Of a DNA stretch of 10,000 nucleotides, positions 1 to 6,811 are shown in pieces; position 1 is the first letter of the stretch; each line of letters begins with the position of its first letter. Source of the DNA: Rheinheimera sp. (GTDB lineage Bacteria > Pseudomonadota > Gammaproteobacteria > Enterobacterales > Alteromonadaceae); the NCBI RefSeq assembly GCF_020217005.1, contig NZ_JAIWOI010000269.1, positions 1 to 10,000 of the forward strand, given 5' to 3'. Made by a program: the position numbers and the translations under genes. Under the pieces are notes generated by a model. That model saw only the letters and a list, made by a program, of their open reading frames with translations. It did no database searches and was not told where the DNA came from.

Positions 1-1374
1 TGCTACTACAGCTGTGGCGTCAAAGCGATGCCATTTGTCTTGCTCCAGATACTCGACCCAAGCATGAGCATCTTTCTGCAGTACCTGCAGATAATCTCCT
101 GTCGCTTGCCAACTGCCTCCCTGATAACCACCGACCACCCGGGCTGGAATACCGGCAGCCCGAAACAGGTAAGCTGCTGCTGAGGCATAATGACCACAAA
201 AACCAATTTTATGCTCAAACAAAAACTGATCGATTTGCGCGTTTTTGTTTAGGGAAGGTGGGCGAAGGCTGTAGCTGAAGTTATAGTCCTGGAAATACTG
301 GTACAGCGCCTTAGCGTAGGCTGAGGGTGTTGTATGCAGTAGTTTTAGTTGTTCTGCCAGAGCACTTGCCTGAGGGTTGGTCTGGCGTAAAACTTGATTT
401 AGTTTAGCTTCTTCATTATTTTGCAGCGCAACAGCTAAACCGTCTGAACTCAGACTGTAAGCGAAACGTCTGTTTATCTGCGGGTAACTTTCAATCAGTC
501 CAGCTGCTACCGGTCTAACCTGGCCGTCAGCTTGCTGCACCTGCCCAAGACTAAATAAGCTGCGTTGAAAATGAGGTTCAACTATAACCTGATAATGATA
601 TCGGGCTTGATGTCTCGACAAAGGGGCCGCTTGTTGCCAAAGTACCGGCAACCAGTCCTTGCCATCGTAGTGTTCAAAAACTTTGGCACGCCAATACAAC
701 TCATGCTGTAGCGGTTTGGCACCATCAAATTCAACTCTGAATGCCAGACTATTATTTTGCACTAGTCGTTCCAGACCACCGAGTGAAACAGAATCCGCCA
801 GACCCGTTTGAGCTTGATGCTGACGATCAGTTTGCCAAAATGGCGGCAGGCGGGGAAAAAGTAAAAAAAGGGCGATACAAAGTGGCATTATCCAGGCCAG
901 AAGCCGAAATTCAACAAATTCAAACTGGCGCTGATGCACGGGAGCAAACAATAAATAGTGCAAATATAAGTTCGCAAAAAATAGTACAAACACTGCAATT
1001 GCAAACCACAGACTTTGGTTGATCATAAAGCCAGTACTGATTAAGAAATACTGTACCCACACCAACTTTTTAGCCTGTCGTAGCTCTGCTGTGACTGAAA
1101 ACAATCTTAAGGCTGCAGAGAAAAACAACAACTGCAGCATGGAATCCTGCATGTCTTGTTGCGATAGCTGTGAAAGCAGCAACAGACACAACAAGACAGC
1201 CAGCGCGTTTATTGTGGTCATGCGTATTGTTTTATCTGTCCGAACTGCGCTGTATTTAAATAGCAGTATGCAAATCAGTACCAGACTTGACCACCAGCTC
1301 AAGGCCTCTTGCAGCAGCGCGAGCAGCAGCAACTGGAGTAATAATGCAAGTCGGATGAAGCAAGGATTCAACAT
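1..1374 (-). CDS. tgpA: TgpA-like membrane transglutaminase (DUF3488/transglutaminase core), 3' end outside window
   Basis: I translated this by hand: 458 codons stay open from an ATG at 1374 to the window edge, so the C-terminus is missing. Residues 1 to about 180 are very hydrophobic with several membrane segments. They are followed by the TgpA-type linker (LGGLERLVQNNSLAFRVEFDG, then LYWRAKVFEHYDGKDW). The transglutaminase core follows, with Cys393 in GFCGHYA, His437 in DAHAWVE and Asp452 in FDAT, so the papain-like triad is complete. In the family this core lies in the periplasm and is followed by another membrane helix and a DUF4129-type tail, which are not in the window. Pseudomonas TgpA is reported essential, but its substrate is unsettled. 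The start overlaps the DUF58 stop by 7 bases (1368-1374), so translation is probably coupled. Differences from the usual GFCEHYA and VDPT motifs are noted under findings. The family call is firm; the symbol is by family resemblance. Confidence 0.9.
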   Translation of the reverse strand, partial: MLNPCFIRLALLLQLLLLALLQEALSWWSSLVLICILLFKYSAVRTDKTIRMTTINALAVLLCLLLLSQLSQQDMQDSMLQLLFFSAALRLFSVTAELRQAKKLVWVQYFLISTGFMINQSLWFAIAVFVLFFANLYLHYLLFAPVHQRQFEFVEFRLLAWIMPLCIALFLLFPRLPPFWQTDRQHQAQTGLADSVSLGGLERLVQNNSLAFRVEFDGAKPLQHELYWRAKVFEHYDGKDWLPVLWQQAAPLSRHQARYHYQVIVEPHFQRSLFSLGQVQQADGQVRPVAAGLIESYPQINRRFAYSLSSDGLAVALQNNEEAKLNQVLRQTNPQASALAEQLKLLHTTPSAYAKALYQYFQDYNFSYSLRPPSLNKNAQIDQFLFEHKIGFCGHYASAAAYLFRAAGIPARVVGGYQGGSWQATGDYLQVLQKDAHAWVEYLEQDKWHRFDATAVVA

Positions 1375-2297
1375 AACGCCAACGCCTGTAAGCAGCGGTG
1401 CAGATGTGGTTGTCCATTGCCCGCAGGGATTTTTTCACCAGGCGTACTTAGGCTGTACTGGTGGCCTTGGCTTTCTAACTGAAGTATCTGGGCGCAAAAT
1501 TCTGCTAATTGCTGTTCCAGAGCAGGCCCAGACGTATTAACAGTCAGGTGCTTTGGTTGTTTGATTGAGTTGTTTGACGAATGTTGTCTAATCACTGGCT
1601 GCCACGGCGTTTTTGCCAGTCGCTTCCAGTCCAATGCAGAAGCTGGAGCTCCTGCCTGATAAGGCGCCAACTGATCGGGCTGGTCTGGCAGGTGTTCGGT
1701 TGCGACGGGCTGGCTCTTATTTAATGATCCCGCTTCGGGATACACCCAATAAAGCTGCGACAACTGAATATGGGTCCAACACCGGATCAGTCCAAAAGGA
1801 TAACAGGACAGTAGCGTAAAGCGTTGTAACTGATAATAACCCCGACGCTTTGGATACAGATCCAGAACTAATTCTTCAGAGAGTGACTCAAGAGATAGGG
1901 GGGAGAAATCGTCTGAAAAGAGCTGGATCATTTTTTTATGTTGATAGTGCTCAAGTTTTACTCTTAATTGGATGGCATCTCCTGCATAGTAAAACGGAGC
2001 TGCGGTGCTGCTGAGTTTGAGCCGATACAAATTAAAAAAGGCGGCCAGTATGCAGCAGCAAAACAAAGACAATAGCAGGTAAGCGCAGAGTAATATCAGA
2101 TTATTCTGATAATTGGTACCGAATAAGTACAGCAGGGCTATCAGCATTACAAACCAGCCGCCGTAAGAGGTAGGAAATACAAAGAGTACATGTTGTTGCA
2201 GAGTTAAAACCGAAGTTGCAGGTTGCCGTTTGTCCAACCACAACAGCAGTTTGGATTTGAACCAGGATTTAAGCCATGGTGTGAACCTGAGCATCAT
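1368..2297 (-). CDS. DUF58 domain membrane-anchored protein
   Basis: From ATG 2297 the product is 309 residues, normal for DUF58 proteins. Two membrane segments lie at about 48-62 and 67-90 (VFPTSYGGWFVML... then NNLILLCAYLLL...), the usual N-terminal layout. The segment RRGYYQLQRFTLLSCYPFGL (151-170) and the DUF58 signature at about 212-230 (APYQAGAPASALDWKRLAKT) identify the family, and the C-terminal HLHRCLQALAL ending also fits. The soluble part is expected to be VWA-like. These proteins are almost always found with a MoxR ATPase and a transglutaminase protein, as here, but their biochemical role is not established. An alternative TTG start at 2306 exists. I prefer ATG 2297 because it overlaps the moxR stop as ATGA, a classic coupled junction. 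Confidence 0.9.
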   Translation of the reverse strand: MMLRFTPWLKSWFKSKLLLWLDKRQPATSVLTLQQHVLFVFPTSYGGWFVMLIALLYLFGTNYQNNLILLCAYLLLSLFCCCILAAFFNLYRLKLSSTAAPFYYAGDAIQLRVKLEHYQHKKMIQLFSDDFSPLSLESLSEELVLDLYPKRRGYYQLQRFTLLSCYPFGLIRCWTHIQLSQLYWVYPEAGSLNKSQPVATEHLPDQPDQLAPYQAGAPASALDWKRLAKTPWQPVIRQHSSNNSIKQPKHLTVNTSGPALEQQLAEFCAQILQLESQGHQYSLSTPGEKIPAGNGQPHLHRCLQALALC

Positions 2298-3208
2298 AGC
2301 GGACAAGGCACCTGACGTAACAATAGCTGACTCAGGTTTTGGCCGTTTCTGGCACCGCCAGGATTGAGTCTGTGCTCAGCGACTGAGGGGAATACCTGCT
2401 GTACGTCTTCGGCTGTTGCAAATAGGCGGCCACTGAGCAAAGCAAAGGCTTTGGTGGCTCTGAGTAATGCTTTTGCGGCGCGTGGCGACAGAGGTAGGCA
2501 ATCAGGTTGTTGCCGACTGTGACTAACTAAAGCCAGCAAATAATCCATTAAAGCGTCACTGACTTTTACATGAAGCACTTGCTGTTGCAGTGCCATCAGC
2601 TGCAATTCGTTAAGACAAGGGGTAAGTCCTTCTAATCTTGATTGGCCTGAGTCCTGCTGCAAAATGAGCTTCTCGGTCTGCAGATCGGGAAAGCCAAGAG
2701 CGAGTCGCATCAGAAAACGGTCAAGTTGTGATTCAGGCAGGGCGTTGGTGCCCGCATGAAACAACGGATTTTGGGTAGCTATCACAAAAAAAGGTTTGGG
2801 TAACCCGTATGATAGACCATCGATTGAAACCTGCTTTTCCTCCATGGCTTCAAGTAAAGCGCTTTGGGTGCGTGGACTAGCTCTGTTAATTTCGTCTGCT
2901 AGTAAAATTTGGCTAAAGATTGCACCAGGTTTGAACTGAAATTCATGAGTGTCGCGCAGGAAGATGGATTGCCCCAGTAAGTCACCTGGTAGCATGTCAT
3001 TGGTAAACTGCACTCTTTTGTACTGCAGTCCCAGGCTAAGCGCTAACGCATGGGCTAGAGTTGTTTTGCCAAGACCTGGTAAATCTTCTATCAATAAATG
3101 GCCCTCTGACAATAGACAACATAAGGCAAGCCGCACTGCTTCGGGTTTACCTAAAATCACCTGATTCAGCTTCTGCTCTAACTGCTGTAAAGCATGAATT
3201 TCCGCCAT
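2294..3208 (-). CDS. MoxR-family AAA+ ATPase
   Basis: A 304-residue AAA+ ATPase of the MoxR family. In order it shows Walker A EDLPGLGKTT (about 41-50, Lys48), Walker B LLADEINRA (about 102-110, with DE), sensor 1 VIATQNP (about 142-148) and the QLDRFLM arginine-finger region (Arg164). The lid helices follow, with PLSPRAAKALLRATKAFAL. MoxR proteins are thought to act as chaperones or remodelling ATPases for partner proteins encoded beside them, here the DUF58 and TgpA-like proteins. The frame is open to an upstream ATG at 3334 (346 residues), but I chose ATG 3208 because AGGAG (3214-3218) lies 5 bases before it and homology-like sequence starts with MAEIHALQQLEQ. It is the first gene of a three-gene operon, with a 4-base ATGA overlap to the next gene. 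Confidence 0.93.
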   Translation of the reverse strand: MAEIHALQQLEQKLNQVILGKPEAVRLALCCLLSEGHLLIEDLPGLGKTTLAHALALSLGLQYKRVQFTNDMLPGDLLGQSIFLRDTHEFQFKPGAIFSQILLADEINRASPRTQSALLEAMEEKQVSIDGLSYGLPKPFFVIATQNPLFHAGTNALPESQLDRFLMRLALGFPDLQTEKLILQQDSGQSRLEGLTPCLNELQLMALQQQVLHVKVSDALMDYLLALVSHSRQQPDCLPLSPRAAKALLRATKAFALLSGRLFATAEDVQQVFPSVAEHRLNPGGARNGQNLSQLLLRQVPCPL

Positions 3209-3213
3209 AACTG

Positions 3214-3218
3214 CTCCT
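3214..3218 (-). promoter_or_regulatory. Ribosome binding site fixing the moxR start
   Basis: On the minus strand this reads AGGAG, 5 bases before ATG 3208. The upstream in-frame ATG at 3241 has no comparable site, so this decides the start. Confidence 0.7.
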
Positions 3219-3271
3219 GCACTGTAGCCGTTTTGTGCCATAAATCCGGGCGACAAACTGCTTGATATTTT

Positions 3272-3289
3272 CAGATGTTTAGACATCTG
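3272..3289. repeat. Perfect inverted repeat in the moxR leader (7-bp arms)
   Basis: CAGATGT-TTAG-ACATCTG is a perfect inverted repeat with a 4-base spacer, 64 bases upstream of the moxR start. It could be a protein-binding operator or a small mRNA hairpin. I cannot assign a regulator. By size, some such repeats arise by chance. Confidence 0.4.
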
Positions 3290-3308
3290 GGTGTTTTTGT
3301 CTGTAAAT

Positions 3309-3323
3309 TGCAAACTATTTGCA
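3309..3323. repeat. Perfect inverted repeat near the putative moxR transcription start
   Basis: TGCAAA-CTA-TTTGCA is a perfect inverted repeat with 6-base arms. It lies just downstream of the possible minus-strand -10 box at 3335-3340, a position suited to a repressor site. The regulator is unknown and the arms are short, so chance is possible. Confidence 0.35.
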
Positions 3324-3334
3324 GATTTCCGCAC

Positions 3335-3340
3335 AATATA
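3335..3340 (-). promoter_or_regulatory. Possible -10 box for the moxR operon
   Basis: The minus strand reads TATATT, five of six matches to TATAAT. No good -35 element lies 16-18 bases upstream (best is GCTAAA), so this is only a tentative promoter. It would give a leader of about 120 bases before ATG 3208. Confidence 0.3.
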
Positions 3341-3352
3341 GTCATTTAAGCA

Positions 3353-3381
3353 TTGAATTTAGCAGCCAATGAATTTACTTT
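3353..3381 (+). promoter_or_regulatory. Weak candidate promoter for the DAHP synthase gene
   Basis: TTGAAT (3353-3358), a 17-base spacer, then TACTTT (3376-3381). The match to consensus is four of six and three of six. It overlaps the divergent moxR promoter region. Nothing else in 3382-3442 looks better, so the true promoter is not certain. Confidence 0.25.
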
Positions 3382-3442
3382 GTCTGCGGATAAATAACCT
3401 AGTGACTAATACTATCAACTCAGAACTATAGGACTACTTAAA

Positions 3443-4792
3443 GTGACGACCTGGACGCCTCAAAGTTGGCGAGCTTTTCCAATCCAACAACAACCTCATT
3501 ACGAAGATCAGGCTCTGCTCAGTGCTGTTGAGCAACAATTGCATAAATATCCGCCTTTGGTATTTGCGCAAGAGACTCGTGATCTCTTTAGTCAGCTCGG
3601 ACAAGTGGCTGAGGGCAAAGCATTTTTGCTGCAAGGCGGAGATTGTGCGGAAAGCTTTAGTGACTTTAATGCACCAAAAATTCGTGACACCTTTAAAGTA
3701 TTGCTGCAGATGGCTGTTGTCCTCACTTTTGCCGGTGGCTGTCCTGTAGTTAAAGTAGCACGTATGGCAGGCCAATACGCTAAGCCACGTTCCAGTGATT
3801 TAGAAACCATAGCTGGAGTGTCTCATCCGAGCTACCGCGGTGATATAGTCAACAGTTTTGAATTCACAGCAGAAGCCCGTAAGCCGGATCCAAATCGGCT
3901 AATGACGGCTTATCACCACTCTGCTGCGACTTTAAATTTATTACGCGCCTTTGCCCAAGGTGGATTAGCTGATTTACATCAGGTTAGCCGCTGGAATCTG
4001 GGGTTTGTTGATGCCAACCCTCTAAAAGGCCGGTATCAGGATGTAGCGCAACGCATTCAGGAAGCCTTACGCTTTATGGAGATTTGTGGTATCACAGCTG
4101 AAAATTCGCCTTCCATTCGTGAGACCTCGCTGTACACCTCTCATGAAGCGCTGTTACTGAACTATGAAGAAGCATTAACCCGTCGCGACTCCCTGACTGG
4201 AGACTGGTATGACTGTTCAGCCCATATGGTCTGGATAGGGGAGCGTACCCGTCAACTGGACCACGCTCATATAGAGTTTTTCCGCGGTATTAAAAATCCT
4301 GTGGGCGTGAAAGTGGGACCAGGGATGGATGAAGTGGACCTATTGCGCCTGATAGACGCGCTGAATCCGGACAATACGCCAGGCCGCCTGACTTTGATTA
4401 CCCGGATGGGCGCAGACAAATTGGCAGAAAAGCTACCTGCTTTGGTACGTCGTGTTGAACGCGAAGGTCGTAAAGTGGTCTGGAGCTCAGATCCAATGCA
4501 CGGTAATACTGTTAAAGCCAGCAACGACTATAAGACCCGTGACTTTGAGGCTATTTTGCGTGAAATTCGGTATTTCTTCGCAGTGCACCAGGCGGAAGGT
4601 ACTCATGCCGGTGGTATCCACCTTGAAATGACTGGGGATAATGTCACTGAATGTACTGGTGGAGCTTATGGCTTGTCGGAGAACGACTTGAGTAAACGTT
4701 ACACAACTCAGTGTGACCCGCGTTTAAACTCAGATCAGGTGCTGGAATTGGCTTTCCTGATTGCAGATACACTCCGTGCGGTCCGTAAATAG
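3443..4792 (+). CDS. Class II 3-deoxy-7-phosphoheptulonate (DAHP) synthase
   Basis: The 449-residue product condenses PEP and erythrose 4-phosphate, the committed step to chorismate and aromatic amino acids, in the cytoplasm. It is the class II (plant-like) type, not the AroF/G/H type of E. coli. The metal ligands known for class II enzymes are all present: Cys68 in QGGDCAESF, His353 in DPMHGNT, Glu395 in [12 protein letters not shown] and Asp425 in CDPRLNSDQ. Substrate-binding stretches [13 protein letters not shown] and VGVKVGPGM are intact, and length is normal. The start is GTG 3443 with AGGA (3431-3434) upstream. The short N-terminus lacks any obvious extra regulatory domain, so feedback control cannot be read from sequence. 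The next gene begins within or just after its 3' end. The function call is very secure. Confidence 0.97.
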   Translation: MTTWTPQSWRAFPIQQQPHYEDQALLSAVEQQLHKYPPLVFAQETRDLFSQLGQVAEGKAFLLQGGDCAESFSDFNAPKIRDTFKVLLQMAVVLTFAGGCPVVKVARMAGQYAKPRSSDLETIAGVSHPSYRGDIVNSFEFTAEARKPDPNRLMTAYHHSAATLNLLRAFAQGGLADLHQVSRWNLGFVDANPLKGRYQDVAQRIQEALRFMEICGITAENSPSIRETSLYTSHEALLLNYEEALTRRDSLTGDWYDCSAHMVWIGERTRQLDHAHIEFFRGIKNPVGVKVGPGMDEVDLLRLIDALNPDNTPGRLTLITRMGADKLAEKLPALVRRVEREGRKVVWSSDPMHGNTVKASNDYKTRDFEAILREIRYFFAVHQAEGTHAGGIHLEMTGDNVTECTGGAYGLSENDLSKRYTTQCDPRLNSDQVLELAFLIADTLRAVRK

Positions 4793-5867
4793 CAAAACAA
4801 CGGCTGAACTGTTGTCTGAGCCTTCAGGCAACAGTTCAGCTGCTCTACGCGTTGCCATAGTTGGAGCCGGGGCTATAGGTTGTTATCTGGGTACTATGCT
4901 TGCCCAATCAGCAGATTTTGACGTGATCTTCATAGGTCGCGAACGAATGGCACTTGAAGCTGCTGCATATGGCTTAACTGCACAGGACTTGGATGGCGCT
5001 TGTTATCAATTGGCATCTCCGGCTGTTTATACTGAACTTGAAGCGCTGCGCACAGCGCAACTAGTGTTAGTGACAGTAAAAGCTCTGGATCTTCACTATT
5101 TGCTCCCCCAGCTAAAGCAATGTTTATCCGCAAATTGCCTGGTTGTAGCCATGCAAAACGGCGTAGCTTTGGCACCTTTGTATCAACAATTTCTTTCTCA
5201 GACTGTACTACGCGCTATAGTGCCTTTTAATGTAGTTAAGGTAAAAGCAGGGTTTTACGAACGCACTACTGGTGCAGCTATGATCTGGCAGCAATCTGAT
5301 GATCCCAGGATCCGTGCTACGCTTTTGCAGTTAAGCCATCAAGGGATCAAGTCAAAACAACTGGAAAATATGAAAGCTGCCGAGTTTGGGAAATTGATGC
5401 TCAACCTCAATAACGCCATCAATGCGCTATCAGATTTACCCTTACAGCAGCAATTGCTGCAACGTCCTTATCGATTATTGTTGGCTGCAGCTATGAAAGA
5501 GCTGTTGAATTTGTGCCGACTGCTGAACATTAAGAGCTATTCCTACACCGTTGTTCCGAACGCTTATCTTCCGCTGTTAATGCAATTGCCTGACTGGCTG
5601 TTTAAAAGGTTAGCCAGGAAAATGTTAGCAATTTCGCCGCAAGCCCGCTCCTCAATGTGGGACGATATTCAGGCAGGCAAAGCGACCGAAATCGACTTTC
5701 TAAACGGTGCAGTAGTAACTTTAGCGCAGCAGCTGAAGCTTGATGCTCCCGTCAACAGAGGCTTAGTGCAACTGGTTAAACGAAAAGAGCAGGGCGAGCC
5801 GATCCGGCTTTGCCTCCTGCATGCGACCCGGCTACTGCAAGAGGCCACTGGCCAGAGCAAGTCTTAG
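4776..5867 (+). CDS. panE: Ketopantoate reductase family protein (PanE/ApbA-like)
   Basis: About 363 residues from GTG 4776. The N-terminal Rossmann motif [10 protein letters not shown] (26-35) binds NADP(H), and VTVKALDL and AMQNGV follow in the usual places. The C-terminal helical domain has Lys206 and Asn210 in [16 protein letters not shown] and Glu305 in TEIDFLNG. These match the catalytic Lys, Asn and Glu of 2-dehydropantoate 2-reductase, so it likely reduces 2-dehydropantoate to pantoate for coenzyme A synthesis. It is longer than E. coli PanE (303), and many paralogues share the fold, so the exact substrate is not certain. No ATG precedes the Rossmann motif. Candidate starts are TTG 4761, GTG 4776 (both overlapping the DAHP synthase gene) and TTG 4812, none with a clear ribosome binding site. 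A strong hairpin (4801-4842) covers this area. The 3' end overlaps ppsR by 4 bases. Confidence 0.85.
   Translation: MRSVNSKTTAELLSEPSGNSSAALRVAIVGAGAIGCYLGTMLAQSADFDVIFIGRERMALEAAAYGLTAQDLDGACYQLASPAVYTELEALRTAQLVLVTVKALDLHYLLPQLKQCLSANCLVVAMQNGVALAPLYQQFLSQTVLRAIVPFNVVKVKAGFYERTTGAAMIWQQSDDPRIRATLLQLSHQGIKSKQLENMKAAEFGKLMLNLNNAINALSDLPLQQQLLQRPYRLLLAAAMKELLNLCRLLNIKSYSYTVVPNAYLPLLMQLPDWLFKRLARKMLAISPQARSSMWDDIQAGKATEIDFLNGAVVTLAQQLKLDAPVNRGLVQLVKRKEQGEPIRLCLLHATRLLQEATGQSKS
4801..4842 (+). repeat. Long hairpin just after the DAHP synthase stop, across the panE start region
   Basis: The arms are GCTGAACTGTTG (4803-4814) and CAACAGTTCAGC (4829-4840), 12 perfect pairs. A U-G wobble (4815/4828), four more pairs (CTGA 4816-4819 with TCAG 4824-4827) and a GCCT loop lie inside. 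Outside, 4802/4841 wobbles and 4801/4842 pairs, so the RNA stem is about 19 pairs long. No T run follows, so it is not a standard intrinsic terminator. It begins 8 bases after the DAHP synthase stop and buries the candidate start TTG 4812. Confidence 0.75.
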
Positions 5868-6685
5868 TACTTTTGTCGTTTCAAACCCGTTTGCGATAAG
5901 ATCTTTGCTGATATTTCTTCGATGGACAAATGAGTAGAGTTTAAAAAAGGAATTTTTTCCTTTTGGTACAAAGCCTCCACTTCATCCAATTCGAGTTTGC
6001 ATTGCCGCAGTGAAGCATATTTACTGCCGGGGCGGCGCTGCTCACGTATTTTGCTTAAACGCTCAGGCGTAATAGTCAGGCCAAATAACTTGGCTTTCTG
6101 TTTTTTCAGCTCCTCCGGCAACCTGAGCGTATCCATATCTTCCTGTACAAATGGGTAGTTGGCTGCCTTGATACCATACTGTAACGCTAAGTATAAACTG
6201 GTGGGGGTTTTACCGGAGCGACTGACTCCCACTAAAATAATGTCGGCTTTGGCATATTCTTTTAGATTGACGCCATCGTCATTGGCGAGCGCATAGTTCA
6301 CTGCGTCAATCCTGAAATCATAAGTCTTTTCATGCATGCTATGGGTGCGGTGTGTTTTAGGCATCGCGGCTATGCCCAATTCCTTTTGCATAGGTTCAAT
6401 AAATGCATTTAGAAAGTCATAGCAAACACCGTCGCTGCTGTTAATGATATGTCGCAATTCCTCATCGACAAAGGTCTGAAAAATTAGAGGCCGGATTCCG
6501 GTAGTTTTATAACGATCGTTTATCCGTTGCTTTGCTTGTAAGGCGATCTCCTTGGTTTCAACAAATGGAATAGTGATATGGTCGAATTCAGCAGGAAACA
6601 GTGATAATAGAGCATGTCCGAACACCTCGGATGTAATGCCTGTACCATCGGAAATATAAAAGGCTGTTCTCACAATTTTCTCCAT
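5864..6685 (-). CDS. ppsR: PpsR, bifunctional PEP synthase kinase/pyrophosphorylase (DUF299)
   Basis: The 273-residue product closely resembles E. coli PpsR (formerly YdiA) along its length. It has FYISDGTGITSE at the N-terminus, a P-loop GVSRSGKTPTSLYLA (153-167), AANYPF, KLFGLTITPERL, YASLRQC, and NSTHLSIEEIS near the end. In the family it inactivates PpsA by ADP-dependent phosphorylation of a Thr next to the catalytic His, and reactivates it by phosphate-dependent removal of that phosphate with release of pyrophosphate. Its target ppsA is encoded divergently 126 bases away, which separates this from the PPDK regulator of the same family. The start ATG 6685 has no clear Shine-Dalgarno sequence; an AT-rich stretch with a TGTA/TACA palindrome lies directly before it. 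Its 3' end overlaps the convergent panE gene by 4 bases. Confidence 0.96.
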   Translation of the reverse strand: MEKIVRTAFYISDGTGITSEVFGHALLSLFPAEFDHITIPFVETKEIALQAKQRINDRYKTTGIRPLIFQTFVDEELRHIINSSDGVCYDFLNAFIEPMQKELGIAAMPKTHRTHSMHEKTYDFRIDAVNYALANDDGVNLKEYAKADIILVGVSRSGKTPTSLYLALQYGIKAANYPFVQEDMDTLRLPEELKKQKAKLFGLTITPERLSKIREQRRPGSKYASLRQCKLELDEVEALYQKEKIPFLNSTHLSIEEISAKILSQTGLKRQKY

Positions 6686-6687
6686 TT

Positions 6688-6705
6688 TGTAGTTATAAAA
6701 TTACA
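6688..6705. promoter_or_regulatory. Imperfect palindrome directly before the ppsR start
   Basis: TGTAGTT-ATAA-AATTACA is an 18-base palindrome with one mismatched pair, 2 bases before the ppsR ATG. The outer TGTA...TACA resembles the one before ppsA (6770-6783), so one regulator could bind both. A protein bound here would cover the ppsR ribosome binding area. The regulator is not identified. Confidence 0.4.
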
Positions 6706-6741
6706 TAAAAATTAAGGTTTTATTTAACTTTGTCGCCAGTG

Positions 6742-6747
6742 TAGAAT
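6742..6747 (+). promoter_or_regulatory. Candidate -10 box of ppsA
   Basis: TAGAAT matches TATAAT at five of six positions. The -35 region 17 bases upstream (TTTATT) is poor, as at promoters that need an activator. Transcription would begin near 6754, giving a leader of about 58 bases that includes the palindrome at 6770-6783. Confidence 0.35.
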
Positions 6748-6769
6748 TGAGTTGCTTTTGTGGTTAACC

Positions 6770-6783
6770 ATGTAAGCTTACAT
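6770..6783. promoter_or_regulatory. Perfect 14-base palindrome in the ppsA leader
   Basis: ATGTAAGCTTACAT is perfectly self-complementary. It directly adjoins a second perfect palindrome, TGGTTAACCA (6761-6770), 29 bases before the ppsA GTG. Its TGTAA/TTACA half-sites recall the HexR consensus (TGTAAT-N3-ATTACA), and HexR is known to act on ppsA in Shewanella, but the spacing differs, so assignment is only a guess. I see no Cra-like site. Confidence 0.45.
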
Positions 6784-6800
6784 AACCTGCAACAAAAATT

Positions 6801-6805
6801 GGAGA
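6801..6805 (+). promoter_or_regulatory. Ribosome binding site for the GTG start of ppsA
   Basis: GGAGA lies 6 bases before GTG 6812 and supports that start. The protein then begins [29 protein letters not shown], as expected for the family. Confidence 0.7.
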
Positions 6806-6811
6806 CTCATT

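Noticed and set aside
741..1819. Plus-strand open frames at 741-1022, 1019-1540 and 1613-1819
   Set aside because: They lie antisense to the transglutaminase and DUF58 genes, whose protein motifs are clear. The plus frames show no recognisable domain.
3208..3334. Longer moxR product starting at ATG 3334
   Set aside because: The extra 42 residues do not resemble MoxR N-termini, and the strong AGGAG belongs to ATG 3208.
3434..3810. Minus-strand and alternate plus frames inside the DAHP synthase gene
   Set aside because: They are shadows of a gene with all catalytic residues intact.
5945..5964. Inverted repeat AAAAGGAA-TTTT-TTCCTTTT about 80 bases past the panE stop, as a terminator for panE
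   Set aside because: The stem is only 8 pairs and mostly A-T, it lies inside ppsR coding for QKEKIPF-type residues, and codon use explains it. Too weak to call.
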